Shown: piece after piece, positions 17,757 through 26,578 of the stretch
How positions within the stretch are numbered: position 1 is the first letter of the stretch
Layout: each line of letters begins with the position of its first letter
Assembly: GCF_004319545.1 (NCBI RefSeq)
Contig: NZ_CP036313.1
Span: 631,501 to 695,500, forward strand
Length of the DNA: 64,000 nt
Source: Desulfobacter hydrogenophilus
GTDB lineage: Bacteria > Desulfobacterota > Desulfobacteria > Desulfobacterales > Desulfobacteraceae
Direction: 5' to 3'
Notes under the pieces: model-generated
Database searches by the model: none
The model's input: only the letters and a program-made list of their open reading frames with translations
Told to the model about the DNA's origin: nothing
Translations under genes and position numbers: made by a program

Positions 17757-19421
17757 TTGAAAGTGCTCAAAACCAGGAAGAAAAACGTTGTGACTTTGGA
17801 TATCGGGGCATTTTGTGCAAAGGAAACAGTTTTGGTCAATCCAATTGATAACACGGTCCATCAAAGTCAACAGCTTCGTTCTTTGACCCCATATCGGTGC
17901 ACGTATGGGTATGATGTGTTGGTTTTTGTCGGATATGGACTTTTTGTTCACTGTCTATCAGAACAGCAAATCATTGCACTGCTGTCAGATAGAAATATAA
18001 CCATTTCTCAACGAGAGATTGGTTTCCTTGGTAAGAAATTTATTGCTTATCTGGCCATAGCCCATCAGCAGGCACAGCAACGATTAAATCAACTGATGTC
18101 ACACAAAGGCGGCTATATTCTGCATATAGATGGCACTTGCGAAGGCGGCAGTCCTCATCTTTTTACCGGTATGGACGGCATTGCTCAAATAGTATTGGAT
18201 AATATCAAATTGCCCTCGGAAAAAGCAGAATCCATCATCCCCTTTTTAGAAAGAATAAAAAAGCAATACGGCAACCCGGTTGCTCTGGTCCATGATATGG
18301 GTAAAGGCATTTTATCGGCAGTAGAGGTTGTGTTCAAAGGTATTCCGGATTTCATCTGCCATTTCCATTTTTTAAGAGATATTGGAAAAGATTTATATGA
18401 AGCAGAATACGCTAAGATTAGAATCCGTTTAACAAAGCATAAAATCAGAACAGTGCTTCGGGCAAAAGCAAAGGCGCTGGACTCTCTCATGGGAAACGAT
18501 ACTCAACTTGGGACAGGGCTATTAGAGTGTATTGCTGAAAATCAGCCGAACACAATACCCGCAGAAAAACTGGCGATTGTGTCGTCATATGTCATGATCC
18601 ATTGGGCTCTTGACACAACTGGCCAACTTGAGGGTTATGGTTTCCCATTTGATTGCCCGCACTTTATTTTTTACCAGCGGCTAAAAGTCCTGTATAAAAT
18701 GGTGGACACCTCTGGCTACAATCAATTCGATAAACATTTCTTCAATCTTTGGAAGCCTCTCAATAAAATCATCAATGACCAACAGTTGAGAAGCGCCGCT
18801 AAGCAAATTGAAAAAAAGATGGAAACCTTCAAACAACTCCGAACCGCCTTATCCATAACCGTTTCTGAAAATAAGAAAGGACTTAATGATGACGGCGATA
18901 ATAATACCAATATAAAACGTATTGCTCAGAAAGTGAAAAGATTCAGGGCGCAAATAATGGCAGACCCGAAATTATCTCAAACAGACTCATATAAAAAAAT
19001 GATCAAACAGATCGACACTTACTGGGAGAAACTTTTTGCCGATCCAATTACAATCGAAACATCCAATGGTCAGCAGGTTCACATCCAACCTCAACGCACA
19101 AACAATATTTTGGAACGATTTTTCCGGGAACTTAAACGTAGAAACCGGAAAAGAAGTGGAACAATATCATTAAATAAAAGGCTCAAAACCATGCTCACAG
19201 ACACGCCGTTAATCAAGAATCTTGATAAAGCAGAATATATGGAAGCCATCCTTGATGGGAATGCTACTTTGGAGGAACGATTCGAAAAAATTGACTACAA
19301 CATGGTTCTTGAAAAATTAAACGACGAACAAAAAACGTATGGAAAAATTAGCCCTGAAATGAAAAAAATAATTCAGCGGCCTGATTTGCCGAAAAAATTG
19401 GCATCCTTATTCGCTACTTAA
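17757..19421 (+). CDS. DDE-type transposase
   Basis: A 554-residue transposase. Candidate catalytic residues are the Asp of ILHIDGTCEG, the Asp of LVHDMGKGI followed by ICHFHFLRDIG (a C/D-x-x-H-type motif after the second Asp), and the Glu in NNILERFFRELKRRNRKRSG. The N-terminus has no zinc-finger cysteines. The best visible start is TTG at 17757, downstream of GCAGGAGG; GTG at 17763 is an alternative. The gene appears intact, and the element ends 39 bp after its stop, so it may still be active. Confidence 0.8.
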   Translation: MKVLKTRKKNVVTLDIGAFCAKETVLVNPIDNTVHQSQQLRSLTPYRCTYGYDVLVFVGYGLFVHCLSEQQIIALLSDRNITISQREIGFLGKKFIAYLAIAHQQAQQRLNQLMSHKGGYILHIDGTCEGGSPHLFTGMDGIAQIVLDNIKLPSEKAESIIPFLERIKKQYGNPVALVHDMGKGILSAVEVVFKGIPDFICHFHFLRDIGKDLYEAEYAKIRIRLTKHKIRTVLRAKAKALDSLMGNDTQLGTGLLECIAENQPNTIPAEKLAIVSSYVMIHWALDTTGQLEGYGFPFDCPHFIFYQRLKVLYKMVDTSGYNQFDKHFFNLWKPLNKIINDQQLRSAAKQIEKKMETFKQLRTALSITVSENKKGLNDDGDNNTNIKRIAQKVKRFRAQIMADPKLSQTDSYKKMIKQIDTYWEKLFADPITIETSNGQQVHIQPQRTNNILERFFRELKRRNRKRSGTISLNKRLKTMLTDTPLIKNLDKAEYMEAILDGNATLEERFEKIDYNMVLEKLNDEQKTYGKISPEMKKIIQRPDLPKKLASLFAT

Positions 19422-19464
19422 GAGCAAGATCAATACCAACCGTCATTTGCTATCATAGCTATTT

Positions 19465-19780
19465 AGGCTCATTCGGACTTTTTACGAGTACATCAAGGTC
19501 AATCTCCAATAAAATGGACTTAATCCTACTCAAGTCTGCCGTAACATATTGAAATCTGACTTGCCTAAATCATCTTTTCATGGCTTTGCAACCCCAATTT
19601 TGCCAACTTAAAAGCATTGCTTAACAAAGCTTTAACTTGACACTTAAATTCGTACATGTTAGCGATATAAATCTTTCTTTAAGAAAAATTTATAATGATA
19701 AATTTGTGAATGCGAATAAAGAGTACCAAACCCTAAAAGGTACTCATATTTATGTTTTACGCGTTACCGAAGGGATTAAA
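19465..19780. other. intergenic region before chemoreceptor
   Basis: About 316 bp between the IS and the frameshifted chemoreceptor. TTGACA at 19637-19642 is a perfect -35 element, but the -10 is weak (TAGCGA at 17-bp spacing, or TATAAA at about 23 bp). No other gene is seen. Confidence 0.4.
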
Positions 19781-21464
19781 ATGAAAAAAATTAAACGATC
19801 TGTCTATCAGACTGAAACTTTATCTGGGCTTTGGGGTTGTCTGTATTTTTTTTGTTATTGTTGGCCTTATAATCAACAGTTTTAACAATAAAACTATTGA
19901 GGAACTGAACGCCGCTCAATCTGAAGTGCTGCCGCATACCCTGAATTTCATTGAAACCAAACGGGACATTGAACAGATTCAACAATGGCTCACCGACATC
20001 TCTGCCACAAGGGCGGCAGAAGGATATGATGACGGATACGCAGAAGCTGAAAATTATTACGAAAATGCCGTTAAAAGAATCGACTTCGCCATTGTCGAGC
20101 ATGATAAATATGGTGAGACTGAGATGGTTGAACTGCTTAAGGATATGAAAAAAAGCCTGGGTGATTACTATACTATAGGTAAAAAAACGGCCCAAGCCTA
20201 TATTGACGGTGGTCCGGAAAAAGGCAACCCTATGATGGAGGAATTTGACCCGTTTGCGGAGAAACTGGCCGGGATCATCGATAAAATTGTTGACGAGCAC
20301 AAAGAAGAGTTGATGAACTCTTTTGCGGCAATTGAAGACCATGGTATTATAACTACAAAAATAATTACCATAGGGATTATTGCGGTTCTGATCTTTTCTG
20401 TTCTCACAGCGTATGGCATCAGCCACTCCAAATCCATAGCCGGATCCCTTCGCAAGACTGTGGACTTTGCCGCTTATGTGGCAAACGGTAATTTTGACCA
20501 AACCCTTGATATCAAGCAAAAAGATGATGTCGGGGGGCTTGCCGATTCTCTTAACAAGATGTCCTCAAGTTTAAAAAAACTCATAATGGATATGAACGAC
20601 AGCACAAAAACCGTTAACGCATCTTCCTCAACAATTAAGGCCCTTTCTGATAAGATCACTGCAAGCTCAAGGGGCACCGTTGAAAAATCAAATACGGTTT
20701 CTGCCGCAGCAGAAGAGATGAGCAGCAATATGAACTCTGTTGCCTCTGCCACTGAGCAGGCGGCTGCCAGCATCCAGACGGTTGTTGCTGCTGCCGAAGA
20801 GATGACTGCCACCATAGGCGAAATCGCAACTAATATTTCCAGAGGAAGCCAGACCACAGGTCATGCAGTTAAAAAAGCCGGTGAGGTGTCTGTCAAGGTT
20901 GACGAACTGGGAAGTGCGGCGTCTCAAATCTCCAAAGTGAGCGAGACCATCAAGGATATCTCTGAGCAGACCAACTTACTTGCACTGAATGCTACCATTG
21001 AAGCAGCACGGGCTGGAGAAGCAGGGAAAGGGTTTGCTGTAGTTGCAGGAGAAATCAAGGCCCTTGCCCAGCAGACAGCAGATGCAACCAGTGAGATCAA
21101 TGAACGAATTAAAAATGTTCAGTCCAGCACCGGAGAATCTGTATCAGCCATCCAGGAAATCGTCAGCGTCATCAATGAAATTAACGAAATTGTAGGCACT
21201 GTTGCAGCTGCCATTGAAGAGCAGTCAGCGACGACCCAGGAAATTTCAAATAATATCTCCCAGGCAGGCCTGGGGGTCCAAGAAGTTAATGAGAATGTCA
21301 GCCAGATTTCTGCTGTGACCGGAGAAATTGCCCAGGATATTACCCACGTGAACCAGGCTGCCCAAGAAGTTGATCAGGACAGTAATAAGATACGGCAAGG
21401 TGTGGCAGACCTTGTCAAGGTTAATGAAAAACTTAATGACGCTGTAAATCGGTTTAAAATTTAG
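19781..21464 (+). CDS. methyl-accepting chemotaxis protein, frameshifted in an N-terminal poly-A tract
   Basis: The ATG at 19781 (after AAGGGATT) is followed by seven A residues, and this frame stops after about 35 codons. If one A is removed, the frame reads [18 protein letters not shown] and continues without a break through a first membrane segment ([15 protein letters not shown]), a helical periplasmic sensor, a second membrane segment ([19 protein letters not shown]), HAMP and a complete signalling domain with the [21 protein letters not shown] tip, about 560 residues. No ATG, GTG or TTG is available in the main frame before the GTG at 19926, which would delete the first membrane anchor. 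The break could be a sequencing error, a phase-variable switch or a recent inactivation. Confidence 0.8.
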
Positions 21465-21472
21465 CTCGGTAG

Positions 21473-21500
21473 GGTGGGCAAAAGCGCAGCTTTGCCCACC
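21473..21500 (+). terminator. hairpin after chemoreceptor
   Basis: A perfect 10-bp inverted repeat (ggtgggcaaa ... tttgcccacc) with an 8-base loop begins 9 bp after the chemoreceptor stop. It lacks a long T run, so it may also be an interspersed repeat hairpin. Confidence 0.5.
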
Positions 21501-21523
21501 ATTGTATGTATAACATTTTGCGC

Positions 21524-21658
21524 CTAAACGATAAAATCAGATGAGCTCAATGTATAAATGAACCGCTTGAGCAGTTCATTATCAAAACAATGGGACATGC
21601 CTTGGTCCCGCAATTTCACCCTGCCTTGCGCCCGTTTCGCCGCCTCTTTTTCAACCAT
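21524..21658 (-). pseudogene. 44-codon open frame, probable gene remnant
   Basis: The minus strand holds an open frame from ATG at 21658 to TAG at 21524. It encodes a charged helical peptide containing EKEAAKRAQGRVKLRDQG and LLKRFIYTLSS. The composition looks like genuine coding sequence, and the frame stays open upstream into the adjacent MBL-like fragment, but no ribosome site is evident. It is most likely the C-terminal end of a lost gene, or less likely a small protein gene. I do not recognise the family. Confidence 0.3.
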
Positions 21659-21696
21659 TTGCCGGAATCCATTTCTGCCACAGGGCCTTAGGGGCG
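21659..21696 (-). pseudogene. fragment duplicated from the MBL-hydrolase gene
   Basis: About 38 bases match the minus-strand gene at 15482-16357 (near 16246-16285) with only a few mismatches; the fragment would encode APKALWQKWIPA. It is flanked by the small remnant frame and by a dispersed repeat, so it is debris from a rearrangement. Confidence 0.5.
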
Positions 21697-21757
21697 CAAA
21701 TTAAATAACTTGAACGAAATAGCTTGCCTTTGGGCCCATCCACTTCATTACATCAAA
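21694..21757 (+). repeat. dispersed repeat, type A, copy 1
   Basis: About 64 bp (key stretch attaaataacttgaacgaaa followed by tagcttgcc) match the opposite-strand copy at 32953-33018 at roughly 90%. It lies in a gene-poor region next to gene debris. Confidence 0.65.
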
Positions 21758-22288
21758 AAATTCTTTTCCAAAAAAAACTGGTTCAAGGTTCAAAGATACT
21801 GAATAGAGAAAAAACATATCCGAACGGAGCTGAACTCAGAACTGCATCCAAATGGTTGTCAAAATGGACCCTCTCTTGATAATCATTTTTCATACCCGTC
21901 ACGAAAAAACAATCGAAAATATGGCTGAACAGGCAAATCCAACTGCTCTTAAAAACGGTCGGAAATTGAACCCGGAAAAAAATGACGGCAAAGTCTCCAT
22001 TCAAAGTGCAACATTAAACGACATGAAGGGCTTTTTAATCACACATACCCCCATACGTTCATCATGAATAATAAAAATGTCTGCAGGCAGGTTGTTGTTT
22101 TTTTAAAAAAAACTGGAAAACTCAACACATCTTCAACGAACTTTTTTTGCAATCTAAAAAAATAGGCTGTATAACACCACAGTCACAATTTCGAAATCGT
22201 TCCTGTTTATGGAGCATTTTATAGCTCTAAAACAGATAAAATATGGTGATTTTTTATCCCTTTTTGTGTAAAAGAAGACAAGTGTTGC
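21758..22288. other. gene-poor AT-rich region
   Basis: About 530 bp before the IS630-type element. Short open frames on both strands (for example 21852-22067) overlap each other and show no motif or ribosome site. It is probably decayed sequence. Confidence 0.5.
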
Positions 22289-22377
22289 TAAGTAGGTGGA
22301 CAAAAATAATTCTTGTTTTATTATTGCTTTGCAATAAATCATTGTTGTTATTTTAATTTGCATAGCAAGGATATCAG

Positions 22378-23390
22378 ATGAAACGTACGGGTAGAAAATT
22401 TGTTTCTCCAATTGAGCCATTGGCATTAAAATGGCTGTCACTTATTGAATTTTCGGATGAAGAGTCAAACCGTACTAAACTTAGGGCTCAAGCAATTCGA
22501 TTGAGCAACTCTGGGTATAGTATCAATCAGATTTCACAAATATGTTTGACTACTCAGGAAACAGTTTCGAAGTGGATCGATGGATGGGGAAAATATCAAT
22601 TTGACTCTTTAATTGATAAACCACGTCCTGGAAGGACACCACTGATCCCTGGTGATAAACATGATGAAGTCATTGATATTGTAAAGAAAAATCCAAGACA
22701 ACTTAAAAGTGCCATTACTGAAATAGAGGGAACGTTTGGTAAAAAAATCAGCGTAAAAACCCTGAAACGAATTATAAAAAAAAACTGCGTTGGTGTCGAG
22801 GACGGAAATCTCTCAAAAGCAAACGCAATGAGAACGAGTTCAGGGACGCGCAAAAGGAAATTGAAATCTTGAAAGATGAAGATAAGGCAAATATCATTGA
22901 CTTGTATTATTTTGATGAATCTGGCTTTACCGGCGTGCCTGAGATTCCATATGCCTGGCAAGAGGCGGATGAGCAGCTTTTACTTCCGAGCGGAAAAACC
23001 TCAAGAATCAATGTGTTGGGTTTTTTGAATAAGCAAAATGACTTTTTCCCTTGCGTTTTTAATTGCTCGGTTACTTCAGATATTGTCGTGGCCTGCTTTG
23101 ATGTTTTTTCACGTTCCATAACAAAAAGAACCATCGTTGTTCTGGACAATGCTCCAATACATCACAGCGCCATTTTTAAAGCTCAAGTTGGGACATGGGA
23201 AGAAAGAGGACTTTTTCTATACTTTATCCCCAAATATTCACCGGAGTTGAATCTGATTGAAATTTTATGGAAACATATCAAATACTTTTGGTTATCAACA
23301 TCTGCTTATAAAGGATTTAAATTTTTGAAAGCTGAGTTGGATAATATATTGGCAAGTGTCGGTAAGGAATTTACAATTTCGTTTTCTTAA
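22378..23390 (+). CDS. IS630-family transposase, two frames joined by -1 frameshift
   Basis: The first frame (22378-22872) encodes an N-terminal helix-turn-helix DNA-binding region (SGYSINQISQICLTTQETVSKWI) of 164 residues. The second frame (open from about 22782 to 23390) encodes the DDE catalytic domain: YYFDESGF with the first Asp, VVLDNAPIHHS with the second, and IPKYSPELNLIEILWKHIK with the terminal Glu. The frames overlap by about 90 bp. The A-AAA-AAC heptamer at 22779-22785 in the first frame lets ribosomes slip back one base, after which the reading KLRWCRGRKSLKSKR joins smoothly to the catalytic part. Both halves appear intact, so the element is probably functional. Confidence 0.85.
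22779..22785 (+). promoter_or_regulatory. -1 ribosomal frameshift slippery site
   Basis: The heptamer A-AAA-AAC in the zero frame, inside a run of nine A residues, fits the X-XXY-YYZ rule for programmed -1 frameshifting. It lies at the overlap of the two transposase frames. The GC-rich bases immediately after it could fold but were not modelled. Confidence 0.7.
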
Positions 23391-23504
23391 CATAGATTTA
23401 TTTTTGTCCATGTACTTATGGTGAGAAAGGATTTAAATCTGAATAGATAAGTTCAGGCCGGATTTATAATGAATAAAGATGGCGTACAAAAAGGAAAAAT
23501 ATTG

Positions 23505-24023
23505 ATGAAAAAATATATATTGATACTGATCTGTTCCACCCTCTTTTTGTCTATGTTTTCCATGCCGGTTGAAAGCAAGGAAATCATCGGATGGCTTGAA
23601 ATGATCCGTGTGTACCCTGGAAATCTAAAACTGCGTGCAAAAATGGATACCGGCGCAAAGGGGTCTGCAATTAATGCATATAACCTGAAAAAGTTTGACC
23701 GGGGGAAAGCAGCATGGGTAAGTTTTGAGCTGAGGGACAATTCAAAAAAAACAAACATCAAACAAATTTTTCTTGAAAAAAAAGTGATTAACACCATCAG
23801 AATCAAGCGCAAAGGCGGAGGCCTTGAAGAACGTCCGGTTGTCAATATGGAGATCTGCTTAGGCGGCGTTCATAAAAAAATTAAAATGAGTCTGATGGAC
23901 AGAAGCAATTTCAACTATCAGATCTTGATCGGAAGGAGAGACTTAGAGAATGATTTTATCATTGATCCTTCTGCCATCTTTACCCATAAACCGATGTGCA
24001 AGGTGCCGCGGGATAAACAATGA
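23505..24023 (+). CDS. ATP-dependent zinc protease-like protein (RimK-associated, retropepsin-like)
   Basis: A 172-residue secreted protein. A signal peptide (about residues 1-24) is followed by the family core IIGWLEMIRVYPGNLKLRAKMDTGAKGSAINA, where the DTGA triad is the retropepsin-like signature, then LIGRRDLENDFIIDPS. The annotation 'zinc protease' for this family is historic; the fold is aspartic-protease-like. The ATG at 23505 starts the signal peptide; an ATG 12 codons upstream would add a charged tail. It overlaps the next gene by 4 bp and belongs to a three-gene cassette with an inactive transglutaminase membrane protein and an ATP-grasp ligase. Confidence 0.8.
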   Translation: MKKYILILICSTLFLSMFSMPVESKEIIGWLEMIRVYPGNLKLRAKMDTGAKGSAINAYNLKKFDRGKAAWVSFELRDNSKKTNIKQIFLEKKVINTIRIKRKGGGLEERPVVNMEICLGGVHKKIKMSLMDRSNFNYQILIGRRDLENDFIIDPSAIFTHKPMCKVPRDKQ

Positions 24024-25555
24024 AAAAAATTCAACTACTTATTTTATCGGGTATGCTTATCCTTCTTGGGTCCGGAATTTTCATTTTTAAATACCATTTT
24101 CTGAACTTTCCCCTTACACCTGACAAAACATCTAACCTCTGGGATATTGAAATCAGGCTGTCGGTGGATGCTGATAACACATCCTTAAAAGCCAGCCTGT
24201 TTTTACCCGGTGAATCTGAAAATTTTACCATTATTTCAGAACAGTTCCTGTCGGGAAAATACGGTCTGATCACAACAAAAAAGAACAACAATCGAAAGGC
24301 CGTCTGGTCCATCCGAAAAATAAAAGGAAAACAGGACCTATATTACCGGGTTCTTGTCCAGAAAACAGCCAATAAAAAGCCCGGACAATTAAAACCCGGA
24401 GAAATATCAGCCCCTTCGTTTGACGAGCCTTACTTAAGTGCAGCAAACAGATTATGGAATAATATTTATGAACATTCCGCAGACTTGAATACCGTTATTG
24501 GGAATTTATTCAAGCACCTGAATTCCCCCGGGATTGATGAAAATGTTGCCTTACTGTTAGGAAAAAAACCCGCTTCAACAACACAAAAGATTGAAACCGC
24601 CGTCAAATTGCTGGCATTGGCAGGCATTCCCGCCCAACTGGTTCACGGTTTTGATTTAAAAAAAGAAACCCTTCAGGTGGAAATGGTAAGCTGGCTGGAA
24701 GTATATTATCAGAAAAAATGGAAAAGCTATAATCCTGACAATTCAGGCGGTGATATCCCGGAAAGTTATATCGCTTGGTGGAGAGGCTCTGAGCCCCTGT
24801 ATAAAATCTGGGGAGGAAAAAATCGCCATACCCAGATAACTGCCCAGAAAAATGAGACTGAAGCAATTCAAAACGCCATTGTGCAAAACAAACTCACATC
24901 TCCCCATTTTTTCAAATTTTCATTACTGAACCTGCCTATCCAGAACCAGATCATATACCGTGTGATACTGCTGATTCCTTTAGGTGCGTTACTGGTGGTG
25001 ATTTTTAGAAATATTATCGGAATTAAAACATTCGGAACCTTCATGCCGGTTCTGATTGCACTCTCTTTCAGGGAAACCCAACTGCTGTGGGGAATCATCC
25101 TGTTTTCACTTATTATTGCTATCGGCCTTGCCATTCGGTTTTACCTGGAAAACTTGAAACTGCTTGTTGTCCCCAGATTATCAGCAATATTAATTGCTGT
25201 TATCATCATCATAGCAGGCTTAAATATCTTCACCTATAATATGGGTCTGCCTCTTGGATTATCTGTATCCCTTTTCCCTATTGTTATTCTGGCCATGGCG
25301 ATAGAAAGAATGTCCATAGTCTGGGATGAAAGAGGGCCCGGAGAAGCCCTGAGCCAAGGCCTTGGGACATTGTTTGTATCTGCTGTGATTTATTATGTGA
25401 TCAAAAATCAAATTGTTGAACATATCATGTTTTTTTTCCCGGAACTGCTTTTCATCCTGTTTGGCATCACCCTTCTGCTGGGACGGTATTCAGGTTTCCG
25501 CCTGATTGAGCTATACCGTTTCAAGGAATTTATCAGGAAAACAAATAATGTTTAA
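24020..25555 (+). CDS. inactive transglutaminase fused to 7TM domain (UUP1-type membrane protein)
   Basis: A 511-residue inner-membrane protein. There is an N-terminal membrane anchor (about residues 7-24) and a periplasmic domain to about 310 with a transglutaminase-like fold (TAVKLLALAGIPAQLVHGF, SWLEVYYQKKWKSYNPD). Seven membrane segments follow between about 315 and 495 (IYRVILLIPLGALLVVIF, FGTFMPVLIALSF, LILFSLIIAIGLAI and others). The usual catalytic Cys is not evident in the transglutaminase region, as expected for the inactive family. It sits between the protease-like protein and the ligase, overlapping both. Confidence 0.82.
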   Translation: MKKIQLLILSGMLILLGSGIFIFKYHFLNFPLTPDKTSNLWDIEIRLSVDADNTSLKASLFLPGESENFTIISEQFLSGKYGLITTKKNNNRKAVWSIRKIKGKQDLYYRVLVQKTANKKPGQLKPGEISAPSFDEPYLSAANRLWNNIYEHSADLNTVIGNLFKHLNSPGIDENVALLLGKKPASTTQKIETAVKLLALAGIPAQLVHGFDLKKETLQVEMVSWLEVYYQKKWKSYNPDNSGGDIPESYIAWWRGSEPLYKIWGGKNRHTQITAQKNETEAIQNAIVQNKLTSPHFFKFSLLNLPIQNQIIYRVILLIPLGALLVVIFRNIIGIKTFGTFMPVLIALSFRETQLLWGIILFSLIIAIGLAIRFYLENLKLLVVPRLSAILIAVIIIIAGLNIFTYNMGLPLGLSVSLFPIVILAMAIERMSIVWDERGPGEALSQGLGTLFVSAVIYYVIKNQIVEHIMFFFPELLFILFGITLLLGRYSGFRLIELYRFKEFIRKTNNV

Positions 25556-26489
25556 CTATTTTAAACTACTTTCACAAAAAGGTGTTCTGGGCATTAACAA
25601 TAGAAATGCAAACTATACCCTGAAATATAACAGCCGAAACAAATATCCCCTTGTTGATAATAAATTAAAGACAAAGCAGCTTGCCATAGAAGCCGGCATT
25701 CCGGTTCCCGAGCTTTATGCCGTCATAGAAATCGAACGTCAGATCCAGGATATTGACGATATTATAAAGGATCAAGATGCCTTTGTCGTTAAACCTGCTT
25801 GCGGTAGCGGCGGCAACGGAATTGTGGTGATTGCTGACCGTGCAAGGGATATGTACCGGAAAGCAAGCGGAAACGTTCTGACTTCTAATGAACTCAGATA
25901 TCATATTTCCAATATTTTAAGCGGCCTGTACAGTCTTGGCGGACAATCCGATAAAGCCATTATTGAGTACCGGGTACAGCCGGATCTGATATTTGAGCCC
26001 ATTTCTTATATGGGGGTTCCAGATATCCGCATTATTGTTTTCTTCGGTATCCCGGTCATGTCAATGGTGCGTCTGCCCACCCGGATGTCAGACGGCAAAG
26101 CCAATCTCCATCAAGGCGCTATCGGTGCAGGAATCAATATTGCGACAGGTATCACGCTTTCTGCTGTCTGGAAAGATATCATTATCACCAGACATCCTGA
26201 TACAGGCCAACCGGTAACCAATATTAAAATCCCTTTCTGGGAGAAATTGCTGGATATTGCCTCTCGGTGTTATGAAATAACCGGTCTTGCATACCAGGGA
26301 GTTGATATTGTTCTGGATAAAAATCAGGGCCCAATGATTCTGGAGCTTAACGCACGCCCGGGACTAAACATTCAAATTGCTAATCAATCCGGTCTATTAA
26401 AAAGATTAAAATGGATTGAACAGCACCGCCATGAATTAAATTCAATGGATGATAAAGTTCAGTTTGCCGTGCGTCATTTCAAACAATAA
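25548..26489 (+). CDS. alpha-L-glutamate ligase-like ATP-grasp protein (RimK-related)
   Basis: A 313-residue ATP-grasp enzyme. Motifs are DAFVVKPACGSGGNGIVVI (ATP-binding lysine and glycine-rich loop), HQGAIGAGINIATG, and GVDIVLDKNQGPMILELNARPGLNIQIAN with the magnesium ligands. RimK-type ligases add glutamate or other amino acids to protein or peptide ends. The ATG at 25548 overlaps the upstream stop (ATGTTTAA); an ATG 14 codons earlier lies well inside the upstream gene. The substrate of this cassette is not known. Confidence 0.85.
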   Translation: MFNYFKLLSQKGVLGINNRNANYTLKYNSRNKYPLVDNKLKTKQLAIEAGIPVPELYAVIEIERQIQDIDDIIKDQDAFVVKPACGSGGNGIVVIADRARDMYRKASGNVLTSNELRYHISNILSGLYSLGGQSDKAIIEYRVQPDLIFEPISYMGVPDIRIIVFFGIPVMSMVRLPTRMSDGKANLHQGAIGAGINIATGITLSAVWKDIIITRHPDTGQPVTNIKIPFWEKLLDIASRCYEITGLAYQGVDIVLDKNQGPMILELNARPGLNIQIANQSGLLKRLKWIEQHRHELNSMDDKVQFAVRHFKQ

Positions 26490-26497
26490 CCCTGAAT

Positions 26498-26516
26498 TAA
26501 GGACCGCAAATTAAAT
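26498..26516 (+). repeat. fragment of dispersed repeat type A
   Basis: The 19 bases taaggaccgcaaattaaat match the end of the type-A repeat at 33018. The fragment stops 2 bp before the -35 element of the aroG leader promoter. Confidence 0.45.
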
Positions 26517-26518
26517 GC

Positions 26519-26549
26519 TTGACTCGCCCAAATAACAAGTCTATATATT
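26519..26549 (+). promoter_or_regulatory. sigma-70 promoter of the aroG leader
   Basis: TTGACT (26519-26524), a 17-base spacer and TATATA (26542-26547; TATATT two bases on) form a strong promoter about 30 bases ahead of the leader peptide start. Confidence 0.75.
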
Positions 26550-26578
26550 TCTAGGATAATTATAAAAAGGAAAAATCC

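Larger units (their letters stand above)
16772..19460 (+). mobile_element. two-gene insertion sequence with 25-bp terminal inverted repeats
   Basis: The 2689-bp element is bounded by inverted repeats at 16772-16796 and 19436-19460 that match at 23 of 25 positions (agctatg..agcaaatgacggttgg on the left). The four bases ATTT flank both ends (16768-16771 and 19461-19464) as a target duplication. Because AGCT at the tips is itself palindromic, a target AGCT is a less likely alternative. It carries a winged-helix-type protein and a DDE transposase on one strand. The IS family was not identified. Confidence 0.85.
22291..23416 (+). mobile_element. IS630-family insertion sequence
   Basis: The 1126-bp element has terminal inverted repeats: agtaggtggacaaaaataa at the left and the complement of ttatttttgtccatgtact at the right, with few mismatches. 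It is flanked by TA dinucleotides (22289-22290 and 23417-23418), the target duplication expected of the IS630/Tc1/mariner superfamily. It encodes one transposase in two overlapping frames. Confidence 0.88.

Noticed and set aside
19926..21464. Chemoreceptor starting at GTG 19926
   Set aside because: This start would remove the first membrane segment, which is plainly encoded in the same frame just upstream; the frameshift explanation fits better.
21852..22067. 71-codon plus-strand gene
   Set aside because: Overlaps a minus-strand frame of equal size, no ribosome site and no recognisable feature in a decayed region.
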